From JACQHM01 sp964535215 (GTDB lineage Bacteria > Methylomirabilota > Methylomirabilia > Methylomirabilales > JACQHM01), in contig CAZHST010000049.1 of the NCBI GenBank assembly GCA_964535215.1, forward strand, positions 1 through 20,741: a stretch of 20,741 nt of DNA, in the 5' to 3' direction. The notes beneath the pieces were generated by a model that saw only the letters and a list, made by a program, of their open reading frames with translations, made no database searches and was not told where the DNA came from. The translations under genes were made by a program, and so were the position numbers. Positions 6,761 to 14,736 of the stretch are shown here, in pieces. The stretch's first letter is position 1. Each line of letters opens with the position of its first letter.

Positions 6761-7422
6761 CGTCTTCCCTCTACGAGTGCGGCTCTTACTGCACGGCCGA
6801 TGAGCCACCCCACCTCCGTGACTGGCCCGGCATATCGAAGGGTCTCCCCACGACCCGTACACCCAATGACGATGGCATCGGTAGAGGTCCCGGTCGCAGG
6901 CCCTCCCTCCGGCGCCTGGATCTCTAGCTCCCAGAGGGCGCGGACTTTAGCCTCGGTAGCGGTGATGACGGCATTCACCAGAGCAGACGGGCTGAGGTCG
7001 CCCTCGATGAGGACGATCACGTTGATGGTCCCGAACGCCCTCGGGGCAGGAGGGCTGACGCCCGCCGCCCCGGGATAGCCTAAGCCAACGGTGGCCAAAG
7101 CTATAACAGTTAAGCTCTTGAACCGCTCCACCACGATCCCGGCCTCCTCGATCCTCACCGCCGTCATCAGCCCAATGAATGGCTCATAGATCCCTAACTG
7201 TTCGGCGAAGGCCAAGAGGTCTTGTTCAGGAGAGAGGCCAGCATAGTCCCTCGGCACGCGCATGTTGAGGATGTGACGTGCCTTCTCCAGCTCCCCACCC
7301 ACTACCGCCGAGGAGAGGACTCTGAAGGGGAAGAGGCTCCGCACATGGAGGGCTTTCTCCCCTATATCGACCTCGATCCCCGGCAGCGGGGCTAGCGATC
7401 GAAAGACGCTGTGAAGAGACAT
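6736..7422 (-). CDS. cbiZ: adenosylcobinamide amidohydrolase (CbiZ)
   Basis: CbiZ cleaves the aminopropanol arm from adenosylcobinamide, giving adenosylcobyric acid so that salvaged corrinoids can re-enter the pathway at CbiB. It was first described in archaea and occurs in some bacteria. The 228-aa product has the typical C-terminal block: FGTINVIVLIEGDLSPSAL, VITATEAKVRALWELE, ATGTSTDAIVIG, and AGPVTEVGWLIGRAVRAAL. The N-terminal half has VLSSAVVGGELEKARHILNMRVP. It overlaps cobS by 31 nt and cbiB by 25 nt, so salvage and arm attachment are probably made together. The ATG at 7422 is the first in frame, with GAGG about ten bases upstream. I see no damage. Confidence 0.9.
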   Translation of the reverse strand: MSLHSVFRSLAPLPGIEVDIGEKALHVRSLFPFRVLSSAVVGGELEKARHILNMRVPRDYAGLSPEQDLLAFAEQLGIYEPFIGLMTAVRIEEAGIVVERFKSLTVIALATVGLGYPGAAGVSPPAPRAFGTINVIVLIEGDLSPSALVNAVITATEAKVRALWELEIQAPEGGPATGTSTDAIVIGCTGRGETLRYAGPVTEVGWLIGRAVRAALVEGRRCSKRSSC

Positions 7423-8126
7423 AAAACGGCGGCCTCCACGGCTTCGTTGATGGCACCGTAAAGATCCCCGGTGAGGCCTGGGAGCTTCCGAAGGACGTAT
7501 CGGGCCAGGCCGGCGGTGAGAGCCCAGCTGAATACCAGTGCGAAGAGCCCGATCCTTCTGGCGGCGAGGGCCGCGGCCAGGGCTATCGCTGTGGCGACGA
7601 GGAGTTCCTTCTTCCCTAGATGATCCTTAAAGGCTGTCCCTGTCCCTCCCTCACTGGCATATGGATAGCGAAAGGTGGCGTAGACCACAAAGAAGCGGCT
7701 TATGGTCGGGGCTAAAGTGAGGGCCCAGATCCTTCTCGATGAGGGTAACGCCATCAGGGCTGTGTACTTGAGGAGGAGCAGGCTGATGGCAGCCGCCACT
7801 CCGAAGGCACCGACGGAAGGGTCCTTGAGAATTCTGAGCCGCTCCTCGGGTGAGCTGCCTCCAAGGAGGGCGTCGAACGTGTCCATGAGGCCATCGAGGT
7901 GCAGGGTCCGGGTGAAAAGAAGCCAGCTTAAAAGCGGGAGGACGTTGGCGACCGAGAGGGGGAAGAAGAGGTCGAGGCTAAGGTCAAGCCCTGTAAGCCC
8001 GAGGCCGATGAGGAAGCCCACAGCAGGGAAGTAAGCCATGGAACGGCCAAGGGCCTCGGTGTCCATCTTCAGGCGCCGAGGTAGAGGGATCACAGTGAGA
8101 AAGCTTAAGGCGAGGAAGAAGCCCAT
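7392..8126 (-). CDS. cobS: adenosylcobinamide-GDP ribazoletransferase (cobalamin synthase)
   Basis: CobS is the membrane enzyme that joins GDP-cobinamide to alpha-ribazole phosphate. The 244-aa protein starts FLALSFLTVIPLP, has the metal-binding acidic motif HLDGLMDTFDAL with aspartates near residues 78, 82 and 85, then RLRILKDPSVGAFG, several hydrophobic helices, and a LTGDLYGAINE motif towards the C-terminus. The family more often has a DGLADT-type sequence in the first motif, so the Met is a mild variation. AAGGAGG lies four bases before the ATG at 8126, just after the cobT stop. The end overlaps cbiZ by 31 nt. The length is normal for the family. Confidence 0.93.
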   Translation of the reverse strand: MGFFLALSFLTVIPLPRRLKMDTEALGRSMAYFPAVGFLIGLGLTGLDLSLDLFFPLSVANVLPLLSWLLFTRTLHLDGLMDTFDALLGGSSPEERLRILKDPSVGAFGVAAAISLLLLKYTALMALPSSRRIWALTLAPTISRFFVVYATFRYPYASEGGTGTAFKDHLGKKELLVATAIALAAALAARRIGLFALVFSWALTAGLARYVLRKLPGLTGDLYGAINEAVEAAVLCLFTASFDR

Positions 8127-8134
8127 ACGCCTCC

Positions 8135-9190
8135 TTAAAGCGCCTGGGAGACCCCTGCCTCCTCGAAGGTAGCCATCTCTGCGAGGAGCCTGGCCGCCGC
8201 CTCCATGATGAAAAACCCTAAGGCCGCCCCGGTCCCCTCCCCTAGGCGGAGGCCGAGGTCGAAGAGCGGCTCAAGTCCGAGGTGGTGAAGGGCTGGCCTA
8301 TGCCCCATCTCGGCCGAGCGGTGGGAGGCGATGAGGTACGGCCTTGCCTGGGGAGCAAGGTCTGTGGCCACGAGGGCGGCGGCTGTCGAGATGAAGCCGT
8401 CGATCAGGATCGGCACCCGATGGGCCGCAGCCCCTAAGATCACCCCCACAAGCCCGGCGATCTCCAAGCCGCCGACCTTGGCCAGGACGTCGATAGGGTC
8501 GCGAGGGTCCGGGCAGTTTAGAGCAATGCCCTCCTCGATGACCTTCACTTTCTTCAGCCGCTTTTCCTCATCGATCCCCGTTCCCCGCCCGGTGACCTGG
8601 GTGGCAGAGAGGCCTGTGAGGAGGGCCGTGACTGCACTTGCTGGCGTGGTGTTCCCGATCCCCATGCCCCCCGTCCCGACGAGGTCCAAGCCCTTCTCGA
8701 CCTCCCCTTCCAGGACCTCAATCCCCACCTCGATCGCCTGGATCGCCTCTTCGCGGCTCATGGCGGCTCCGAGGCGCATGTTCCGTGTTCCAGGGGCGAC
8801 CTTCCTCCGGAGGAGCCCTGGTCGATCTTCAAGCTCCCCCTTAACCCCAATGTCCACCACGACCACTCTTGCTGAGGTGTGCCGCGCTAACACGTTGATG
8901 GCCGCCCCGCCTCGGAGGAAGGTGAAGACCATCTGAGCGGTCACCTCCTGGGGATAGGCACTGACCCCTTCGGCGACAACCCCATGGTCACCCACCATGA
9001 CGATGATGGCCTTGTGCCGGATCTGAAGCAGAGGCCTTCTGGCGATCCCGGCGAGGAGGACGGAGAGCTCTTCAAGGCGGCCGAGGCTTCCGGGTGGTTT
9101 CGTGAGGCTCGCCTGGCGGGCCCTGGCCTGAGCCATCGCCCCTTCGTCAAGGGGGCCGATCCGCTTAATGGTCGCGTCGAGGTATCCCAC
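8135..9190 (-). CDS. cobT: nicotinate-nucleotide--DMB phosphoribosyltransferase
   Basis: CobT activates the lower base: it transfers phosphoribosyl from nicotinate mononucleotide to 5,6-dimethylbenzimidazole, giving alpha-ribazole phosphate. The 351-aa protein carries LTKPPGSLGRLEELS, VMVGDHGVVAEGVSAYPQEVT, GTGGMGIGNTTPASAVTALLTG, and the C-terminal GEGTGAAL whose glutamate (residue 318) corresponds to the known catalytic Glu. The start is a GTG at 9190, preceded by AAGGACC and lying 9 nt after the cbiP stop. A full-length, normal CobT next to bluB in the same operon says the organism makes and uses DMB as its lower base. Confidence 0.94.
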   Translation of the reverse strand: MGYLDATIKRIGPLDEGAMAQARARQASLTKPPGSLGRLEELSVLLAGIARRPLLQIRHKAIIVMVGDHGVVAEGVSAYPQEVTAQMVFTFLRGGAAINVLARHTSARVVVVDIGVKGELEDRPGLLRRKVAPGTRNMRLGAAMSREEAIQAIEVGIEVLEGEVEKGLDLVGTGGMGIGNTTPASAVTALLTGLSATQVTGRGTGIDEEKRLKKVKVIEEGIALNCPDPRDPIDVLAKVGGLEIAGLVGVILGAAAHRVPILIDGFISTAAALVATDLAPQARPYLIASHRSAEMGHRPALHHLGLEPLFDLGLRLGEGTGAALGFFIMEAAARLLAEMATFEEAGVSQAL

Positions 9191-9199
9191 TTAAGGTCC

Positions 9200-10714
9200 T
9201 TATAGCCCAGAAAGCTGAAAGAGCCGGTTGACGTCCAAGTGGGCCCGAAGCAGGGCCGCAAACCGGTCGTACTGCTCCTCCCGGGACAAAAGCGCTCCCC
9301 AGCGAGGGAGACTCCGAAGCCCCTTCCGATCGGCGAGGGCGAAAAGGAGGCTTAAGCGAAGCTCCCGATTGTGGAAGAGAGCGTGGAGGTACGTGCCGAG
9401 GATGTGCCCCTTTTCATGAAGGGCCCCATCGGGCTCGTGGACTATTCTTCCCGACCGCTCCACGATGAGGAAGGGGGCCTGGCCTCCTTCGCCCTTCGTC
9501 TCCCCCATGTGGATCTCGTAGCCTTTGATCGGCAGCCCCAAAACCCCTTCAAGGAGCCAGGAGGAGCCGATCACCACCCCCTTCACCCGATGGGTCGCCT
9601 TCTTTGGCCGGAAGACCGTCTCCACCGGCAGGAGCCCGAGTCCCTCGACTGAGGCTCGCTCCGACTCCACCCGGTCGGGATCCAGGATCCGCCGACCGAG
9701 GAGCTGGTAGCCGCCGCAGATCCCGATGATGGGGACCCCGCTTTCGGCCCTGTAACGCAGCTCCTGATCGAGGCTGCTCTTCTCCAGGAAGAGCCGATCG
9801 GCCATCGTGCTCTTCGTGCCGGGGAGAATGATGAGGTCGGGGTTTCTAAGCTGCTGGGGGAGGCGGACGTAATAGACATGGACCCCCGGCTCCTGCTCGA
9901 GCGGCTCGAAGTCGTCAAAGTTGGAGATGCGGGGGAGATGGATCACGGCGATATTCAGGAAGGCGGAAGGATCGGGGAGAGAGGGGGCCTCGTCTAAGCT
10001 CACCGAGTCTTCTGCTGGAAGCGAGAGGTCCTGAAGGTAAGGGAGGACACCGAGGACGGGGATCCCGGTCCGTCGCTCAAGGAAGGCAAGGCCCGGCTGA
10101 AGGAGCTCTGGGTCCCCCCGGAACTTGTTGATAACGAAGCCTTTCACGAGCCTCCTCTCCTCAGGCTCTAAAAGCTCTAAAGTCCCGACTAAAGAGGCGA
10201 AGACCCCGCCCCGGTCGATGTCCCCCACAAGGAGGACGGGTGCTGAGGTTTCCTGAGCGATCCGCATGTTCACGATCTCGTCCTGCTTCAAGTTGACTTC
10301 AACCGGGCTTCCAGCCCCCTCGATGATGACAAGATCGTAAGATGCGAGGAGCCTTTCTAAACTCTCTTGGATCACCTGAAGGAGCCGGGGCTTCTCCCGG
10401 TGGTACTCCCGGAAGGTGAGGGTGGCGTAGAGGCGACCCCTGATAATGACCTGGGAGCGGGAGTCGGTCTCCGGTTTCAGAAGAATGGGGTTCATGTCCA
10501 CGGTGGGTTCAATCCCAGCCGCCTCCGCCTGGATCGCCTGGGCCCTGGCGATCTCCCCACCCTCCACGGTGACGGCGGCGTTCAGCGCCATGTTCTGGGC
10601 CTTAAAGGGAGCGACCCTCAGCCCTTCCTGGGCAAAGAGGCGGCAGAGGCCGGTAACGAGGAAGCTCTTCCCGACTGAGGAAGCGGTCCCCTGAACCATG
10701 AGCGCCTTTCCCAC
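9200..10714 (-). CDS. cbiP: cobyric acid synthase (CbiP/CobQ)
   Basis: This enzyme amidates four side chains of adenosylcobyrinic a,c-diamide to give adenosylcobyric acid. The 504-aa product has a dethiobiotin-synthase-like N-terminal domain (MVQGTASSVGKS, PFKAQNMALN, IIEGAGSPVEVNL, LVGDIDRGGVFASLVGT) and a class I glutamine amidotransferase domain at the C-terminus. The nucleophile cysteine is in GICGGYQLLG (about residue 333) and the catalytic histidine in GTYLHALF (about 444). The open frame continues 126 codons upstream, but that stretch is cbiA sequence read out of frame. I chose the GTG at 10714, which overlaps the cbiA stop by one base, has GGAGGGGG upstream, and gives the normal family N-terminus. 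Confidence 0.93.
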   Translation of the reverse strand: MGKALMVQGTASSVGKSFLVTGLCRLFAQEGLRVAPFKAQNMALNAAVTVEGGEIARAQAIQAEAAGIEPTVDMNPILLKPETDSRSQVIIRGRLYATLTFREYHREKPRLLQVIQESLERLLASYDLVIIEGAGSPVEVNLKQDEIVNMRIAQETSAPVLLVGDIDRGGVFASLVGTLELLEPEERRLVKGFVINKFRGDPELLQPGLAFLERRTGIPVLGVLPYLQDLSLPAEDSVSLDEAPSLPDPSAFLNIAVIHLPRISNFDDFEPLEQEPGVHVYYVRLPQQLRNPDLIILPGTKSTMADRLFLEKSSLDQELRYRAESGVPIIGICGGYQLLGRRILDPDRVESERASVEGLGLLPVETVFRPKKATHRVKGVVIGSSWLLEGVLGLPIKGYEIHMGETKGEGGQAPFLIVERSGRIVHEPDGALHEKGHILGTYLHALFHNRELRLSLLFALADRKGLRSLPRWGALLSREEQYDRFAALLRAHLDVNRLFQLSGL

Positions 10715-12093
10715 TACCCCCTCCAGCGGGCACAGGCCAACACGAACTGTTGGGCCAGCGCCGGATCGCTCCCAAAGTGGAGGTGAAGATAGGAGCCCAA
10801 GATATTCCCCTGTCTTCCGGCCACGAACCCCTCCAGCCTTCCCTCGGGCTCTAAGATCCGGTAGGCCGCCTCCTCCTTCGGCCCGGGGAGCTCGGACCAG
10901 TGGAACTCGTGGGCCCTGACCTTCTGCCCCTGCTTCAGGAGGATGGCGCTTCTCAGGGCCTCCGCCACGACGTAGCCCATCTTGGCCTTTCTTCTCTGCA
11001 TCGCTGACCATCCTGGAATCAGGCCGACCATGTGATGGCGCCTTCCCTCGAAGGTCACGATCCCTTCCGAGAGATACATGAGCCCTCCGCACTCGGCGTA
11101 GATCGGCATCCCGGCCAAGGCCGCTTCCCTCACGCTCTGCCGGAAGGCCTCATTCGCCTCGAGCGGTTCAGCGTACAGCTCTGGGAAGCCTCCCCCCAAG
11201 TAGAGGCCCTGTACATCTTCGGGGAGGGTACGATCTTTGAGAGGGCTCACGGCATGGAGCTTGGCGCCCCAGGCTTCCAAGAGGTCGAGGTTGTCCTGGT
11301 AGTAGAAGCCGAAGGCAGGGTCCTGGGCGATGGCGATGGTCACGCGGGCCTTAGGCTCCCTTTCAGGGAAGATTCCTTCTTCCTCCGCTCCGATAAGAGG
11401 ATGGGCCTCACGAGCGACGCTCAAGATGGCCTCAAGATCGAAGGTCGCCTCGACCTGAAGGCGGATGTGCTCCAAACTTCTAGCCAGCTCGGGGGCTTCT
11501 CCAGCCGGGACAAGACCGAGATGCCGCTTCGGAAGCTCTGCCGCCATCGCCTTTGGCAAGTACCCTAAGACGGGGAGCCTCGTCGCCTCCTCGATCGCCT
11601 CCCTCACCCACCTAAGATGCCGCTCGCTTCCAACTTGGTTCAGGATGAAGCCGGCCAAAGGCAGGTCAGGATCATAGGCTTTGTAGCCTAAGGCCATGGC
11701 GGCCGCGCTCCTGGAAAGCTTCCCCACATCCAGCACGAGGAGGACCGGAGCCTTTAGGAGCTTGGCCACCTCCGCCGTGCTCCCCACCTCCCCCTCCCCA
11801 CCCCTCCCATCGTAAAGCCCCATGACCCCCTCAATCAGGGAGAGATCAGCGTTGAAGGCAGCTCTTCGGAAGAGGGCCTTCATGGCCCCCTTAGAAAGCA
11901 TCCAGGAGTCCAGGTTCCGACAGGGGAGCCCTGAGGCCAGCGTGTGGTAGGTGGGGTCGAGGTAGTCCGGGCCTACCTTGAAGGGCTGGACCTTGAGCCC
12001 CCGGGCCCTGAAAGCTCTGATGAGGCCGACGGCTACAGAGGTCTTCCCGATCCCGCTTGAGGCTCCGGCAACGATAAGGCGAGGAACTTTCAT
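10714..12093 (-). CDS. cbiA: cobyrinic acid a,c-diamide synthase
   Basis: CbiA amidates the a and c carboxylates of (cobalt-)cobyrinic acid using glutamine and ATP. The 459-aa protein has the ATP-binding opening IVAGASSGIGKTSVAVGL, then PFKVGPDYLDPTYH, LIEGVMGLYDG, and PVLLVLDV in the N-terminal domain. The C-terminal glutaminase domain has GLYLGGGFPELYAE, the nucleophile in YAECGGLMYLSEG (Cys 335), and GSYLHLHF with the probable catalytic histidine near 437. The start at 12093 overlaps the cbiG stop in an ATGA, and the stop overlaps the GTG of cbiP. All key residues are in place. Confidence 0.94.
   Translation of the reverse strand: MKVPRLIVAGASSGIGKTSVAVGLIRAFRARGLKVQPFKVGPDYLDPTYHTLASGLPCRNLDSWMLSKGAMKALFRRAAFNADLSLIEGVMGLYDGRGGEGEVGSTAEVAKLLKAPVLLVLDVGKLSRSAAAMALGYKAYDPDLPLAGFILNQVGSERHLRWVREAIEEATRLPVLGYLPKAMAAELPKRHLGLVPAGEAPELARSLEHIRLQVEATFDLEAILSVAREAHPLIGAEEEGIFPEREPKARVTIAIAQDPAFGFYYQDNLDLLEAWGAKLHAVSPLKDRTLPEDVQGLYLGGGFPELYAEPLEANEAFRQSVREAALAGMPIYAECGGLMYLSEGIVTFEGRRHHMVGLIPGWSAMQRRKAKMGYVVAEALRSAILLKQGQKVRAHEFHWSELPGPKEEAAYRILEPEGRLEGFVAGRQGNILGSYLHLHFGSDPALAQQFVLACARWRG
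10717..10724 (-). promoter_or_regulatory. ribosome-binding site deciding the cbiP GTG start
   Basis: The minus strand reads GGAGGGGG, then TA, then GTG. This strong site lies inside the last codons of cbiA and favours the GTG at 10714 over the ATG at 10699, which would be too far from it. The overlapping TAGTG implies coupling of cbiA and cbiP translation. Confidence 0.6.
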
Positions 12094-13178
12094 GGCGCTT
12101 CGGCCTCCGAAGGGGGCACTTTGGCGACAGCGACAGTCACATTGCCCGATTTCCGTTTGGGGACGAGGAGGCTCTTAGCCCTGGCGCTTAAAAGGGCAGC
12201 CGGCTCTGCGACTCCTTTCGCACCGATATATTTGCTCGCCTCGGAAGGGCTCGGAAGGTCCTCCACGGCGTTCAAGGCTTCTCGCGGGAAGAGCGCGAGG
12301 AGAAGCCCGGCCTTCTGGGCAAAAACGCAAAGCCCAGGTTCATCGCCTTTCAAGTCCACCGTGGCCAGGTTCCTGACGCTCTTTAAGGAGAGCCGCTCCC
12401 TCTCCAAGACGTCTTTGACCACCGCCTCGATCTCCTCCGCCGAGGTCCCCCGGTTGCAGCCGATCCCCACGACGAGATCCTTTGGCCGGATGGCGACCCA
12501 GGCGACCCCGGCCGGGATCTCTTTGGCGTCAAGGAGCCGGTGGGTGATCACGATCGCCGCCTTAAAGCTTTTCCCTTCGAGGTCGGAGAGGCACTGAAGC
12601 TTAATGACGTTCTCCCGGAGAGGCCCCTCGAGGCTCTTGAGCTTTATACCCGATTCGTTCACCACTCCGACCAGTTCCCCATCCACCAGGGCGGCTGATA
12701 CCTTCTTCATTGCCTCGAAGTCGTCCACTTCCCCGCCGATCTCCTTGGCCAGGAGGTCGGGGGCGATCGTCTCGTTCACATCAGTCCCGGTGGTGACGAC
12801 AGGGATGGCTCCTGTGATCTCGGCCACCTGTCTTGCCAGCTCGTTGGCCCCGCCAAGGTGGCCGGAGACCAGGCTGATGGCAAACTTACCTGTGATGTCC
12901 ATAACCACCACGGCCGGATCGAACTTCTTGTCCCGGATATAATCGGCGATAATCCGGACGACAATCCCCGTGGCCATGACGAAGACGAAGCCGGTGTACT
13001 GGTGGAAGATCACCTGGAGGAGGGTCCGGAGGTTCCCATCGAAGGAGCTGATCCTTTCTCGTTCGATTACCCCGTACTTGTCAGGGAGGTAGAGATGGGC
13101 AGATGGAATCGCTTGAAGGAGCCTTTTCCCTAAGAAGATCCCCTGGCGGGTCAAGGTGATGATGGCGATTCGTTCCAT
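12090..13178 (-). CDS. cbiG: cobalt-precorrin-5A hydrolase (CbiG)
   Basis: CbiG opens the delta-lactone of cobalt-precorrin-5A and releases the C20 fragment as acetaldehyde, a step specific to the anaerobic pathway. The 362-aa protein has all three parts: an N-terminal region (ERIAIITLTRQG), the conserved central SLVSGHLGGANELA (residues 102-115) followed by PVVTTGTDVN, and the C-terminal CobE-like domain from about residue 234 (VVGIGCNRGTSAEEIEAVV ... GVAEPAALLSA). The frame begins with a GTG two codons earlier, but the ATG at 13178 sits five bases after AGGAGG. A second stand-alone copy of the C-terminal domain is encoded at 17642-18037. The stop overlaps cbiA by 4 nt. Confidence 0.93.
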   Translation of the reverse strand: MERIAIITLTRQGIFLGKRLLQAIPSAHLYLPDKYGVIERERISSFDGNLRTLLQVIFHQYTGFVFVMATGIVVRIIADYIRDKKFDPAVVVMDITGKFAISLVSGHLGGANELARQVAEITGAIPVVTTGTDVNETIAPDLLAKEIGGEVDDFEAMKKVSAALVDGELVGVVNESGIKLKSLEGPLRENVIKLQCLSDLEGKSFKAAIVITHRLLDAKEIPAGVAWVAIRPKDLVVGIGCNRGTSAEEIEAVVKDVLERERLSLKSVRNLATVDLKGDEPGLCVFAQKAGLLLALFPREALNAVEDLPSPSEASKYIGAKGVAEPAALLSARAKSLLVPKRKSGNVTVAVAKVPPSEAEAP

Positions 13179-13180
13179 CT

Positions 13181-13993
13181 TCACCTCCTGGTCCCGATCG
13201 CCTTCCGGAAGCTATGGCTGAAATCCTTGTCGTAAAGGCGGGACCGGAATCGTAAGCCTTCCCTCCACAGGTCCGGGTCGAAGACCTTCCCCACTAGGAT
13301 CAGGGCGTGCATGTCGATCCCCTTCTCCCTGGCCTTTTCGGCGATATCGGCCAGTGTCCCCCGAACCACCTTCTCCTCAGGCAAGCTGGCCTTGTAGACC
13401 ACGGCCACGGGGGTTTCCTCTGGATAGCCGCCTCTGAGTTCCTCCACCACCTTCTCGATTAAGCCGGCGCTCAAGAAGAGGACCAGGGTCGCCTCATGGG
13501 AGGCCAGGAGCCTGAGCTTCTCCTTCTCAGGAACCGGCGTCCGTCCCTCCATCCTCGTGAGGATCACCGTCTGGGAGAGGTCAGGGATCGTGAGCTCCGC
13601 CTTGAGCGTAGCCGCGGCGGCGAAGACCGAGCTGACCCCGGGGACGATCTCATACTCGACCCCAGCCGCCTTTAAGGGGAGGATCTGCTCCCTCAAGGCG
13701 TTGAAGAGGCTCGGGTCCCCATCGTGGACCCTCGCCACTACCTTCCCCTCCCTGGCTGACTGGATCATCGCCTCTAGGATCTCCTCGAGGTGCATCCCGG
13801 CGCTATTGAGAATCTCAGCCCCAGGTTTCGTCTCCCTGAAGAGCTCCCGGTTGATGAGGGAGCCGGTGAAGATGATGAGGTCCGCCTCCTCTAAGATACG
13901 CTTGCCTTTCACGGTGAGGAGCTCGGGGTCCCCCGGCCCGACCCCGATAAAGTAGACCTTTCCCCTGGGCTGGTGAGCTCTGCCGTCCTGCAT
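13181..13993 (-). CDS. cbiF: cobalt-precorrin-4 C11-methyltransferase
   Basis: CbiF methylates C11 of cobalt-precorrin-4. The 270-aa protein belongs to the tetrapyrrole methylase family with VYFIGVGPGDPELLTVKG near the start, LIIFTGSLINRELF, VARVHDGDPSLFNALREQ, YEIVPGVSSVFAAAA and LTRMEGRTPVP. These, especially HDGDPS and the MEGRTPVP stretch, separate CbiF/CobM from SUMT and the other ring methylases. The ATG at 13993 has GTAGGAGG seven bases upstream. The frame opens 22 codons earlier, but that part overlaps the end of bluB and lacks family similarity. It lies 11 nt after bluB and 2 nt before cbiG. Confidence 0.93.
   Translation of the reverse strand: MQDGRAHQPRGKVYFIGVGPGDPELLTVKGKRILEEADLIIFTGSLINRELFRETKPGAEILNSAGMHLEEILEAMIQSAREGKVVARVHDGDPSLFNALREQILPLKAAGVEYEIVPGVSSVFAAAATLKAELTIPDLSQTVILTRMEGRTPVPEKEKLRLLASHEATLVLFLSAGLIEKVVEELRGGYPEETPVAVVYKASLPEEKVVRGTLADIAEKAREKGIDMHALILVGKVFDPDLWREGLRFRSRLYDKDFSHSFRKAIGTRR
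13182..13189 (-). promoter_or_regulatory. ribosome-binding site for cbiG overlapping the cbiF stop
   Basis: The minus strand reads AGGAGGTGAAG and then ATG at 13178. The TGA of cbiF is part of this near-perfect Shine-Dalgarno sequence, so the ribosome finishing cbiF sits on the cbiG site. This decides the ATG at 13178 over the GTG at 13184. Confidence 0.6.
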
Positions 13994-14004
13994 GGAAGCG
14001 CCTC

Positions 14005-14727
14005 CTACGTCCCTTCTAAGCCCTGCAACTCCTTGAGAAACTGCCTGAAGGCTCCCCACCCCTCTCCGTCCCGCTGGGCCCAGCGCTCGTAGTAGATGAG
14101 CTCTTGAAGAGGGACCCTCCTCCGCCAGCCGACGGCCTCGAGCTCAGGCCGCTCCGGGAAGCGGGTCACGTAGCCGAGGCAGAGGTAGGCTACTGGCACG
14201 ATGGTTTCAGGGATCCCCAGGATCTCTTTCAGCTCTTCATTTCTCAGGATGCTCACCCATCCTACCCCCAGCCCCTCGGCCCGGGCCGCCAGCCAGAGGT
14301 TCTGAATGGCTAAGCAGGTGCTATACAGATCGGTTTCCGGGATGGCGCTCCGCCCGAGGACGTGAGGGCCCCCACGGGAGGGGTCGCAGGTCACGCAGAG
14401 ATTCAGGGGGGCCTCCAGAATCCCCTCGAGCTTTATCGAAAGAAACAGGGACCGCCGGGGCTCGGGGTAGAGGCGGGCGGCTCGATCCCGCTCCCACTCG
14501 AAGCTCTCCTTGACCCTCCTCCTTACCTCAGGACTCTTGATGAGGATGAAGTTCCAGGGCTGCATGAAGCCGACGGAGCCGGCGTGGTGGGCGGCGTCCA
14601 GGACCCGGGCCAGGACGTCGTCAGGGATAGGATCGGGCAGAAACTGGGCGCGCACATCCCGCCGCTCGTAGATGGCCCGATACACACCCCGTTTCTCCGC
14701 CGCTTCGAACTCGTAAGGGCTCCTCAC
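14005..14727 (-). CDS. bluB: 5,6-dimethylbenzimidazole synthase (BluB)
   Basis: BluB breaks down reduced FMN with molecular oxygen to give the lower ligand DMB. The 240-aa protein has the BluB version of the nitroreductase fold: YERRDVRAQF near residues 20-29, AAHHAGSVGFMQPWNF at 45-60, then LKLEGILEAPLNLCVTCDPSRGG, LGRSAIPETDLYSTCLAIQNLWLAARAEGLGVGWVSI, and PVAYLCLGYVT. The MQPWNF and TCDPSRGG/DLYST motifs distinguish it from ordinary nitroreductases. The start is a GTG at 14727, 9 nt after cbiET. Its presence in an anaerobic-type operon is notable because the reaction uses O2. Confidence 0.92.
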   Translation of the reverse strand: MRSPYEFEAAEKRGVYRAIYERRDVRAQFLPDPIPDDVLARVLDAAHHAGSVGFMQPWNFILIKSPEVRRRVKESFEWERDRAARLYPEPRRSLFLSIKLEGILEAPLNLCVTCDPSRGGPHVLGRSAIPETDLYSTCLAIQNLWLAARAEGLGVGWVSILRNEELKEILGIPETIVPVAYLCLGYVTRFPERPELEAVGWRRRVPLQELIYYERWAQRDGEGWGAFRQFLKELQGLEGT

Positions 14728-14736
14728 CTCGACACC

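Noticed and set aside
10715..11092. Possible 126-residue N-terminal extension of cobyric acid synthase
   Set aside because: The stretch is the C-terminal glutaminase domain of cbiA read out of frame. It is rich in Gly and Arg and lacks family similarity, while the GTG at 10714 gives a normal start.
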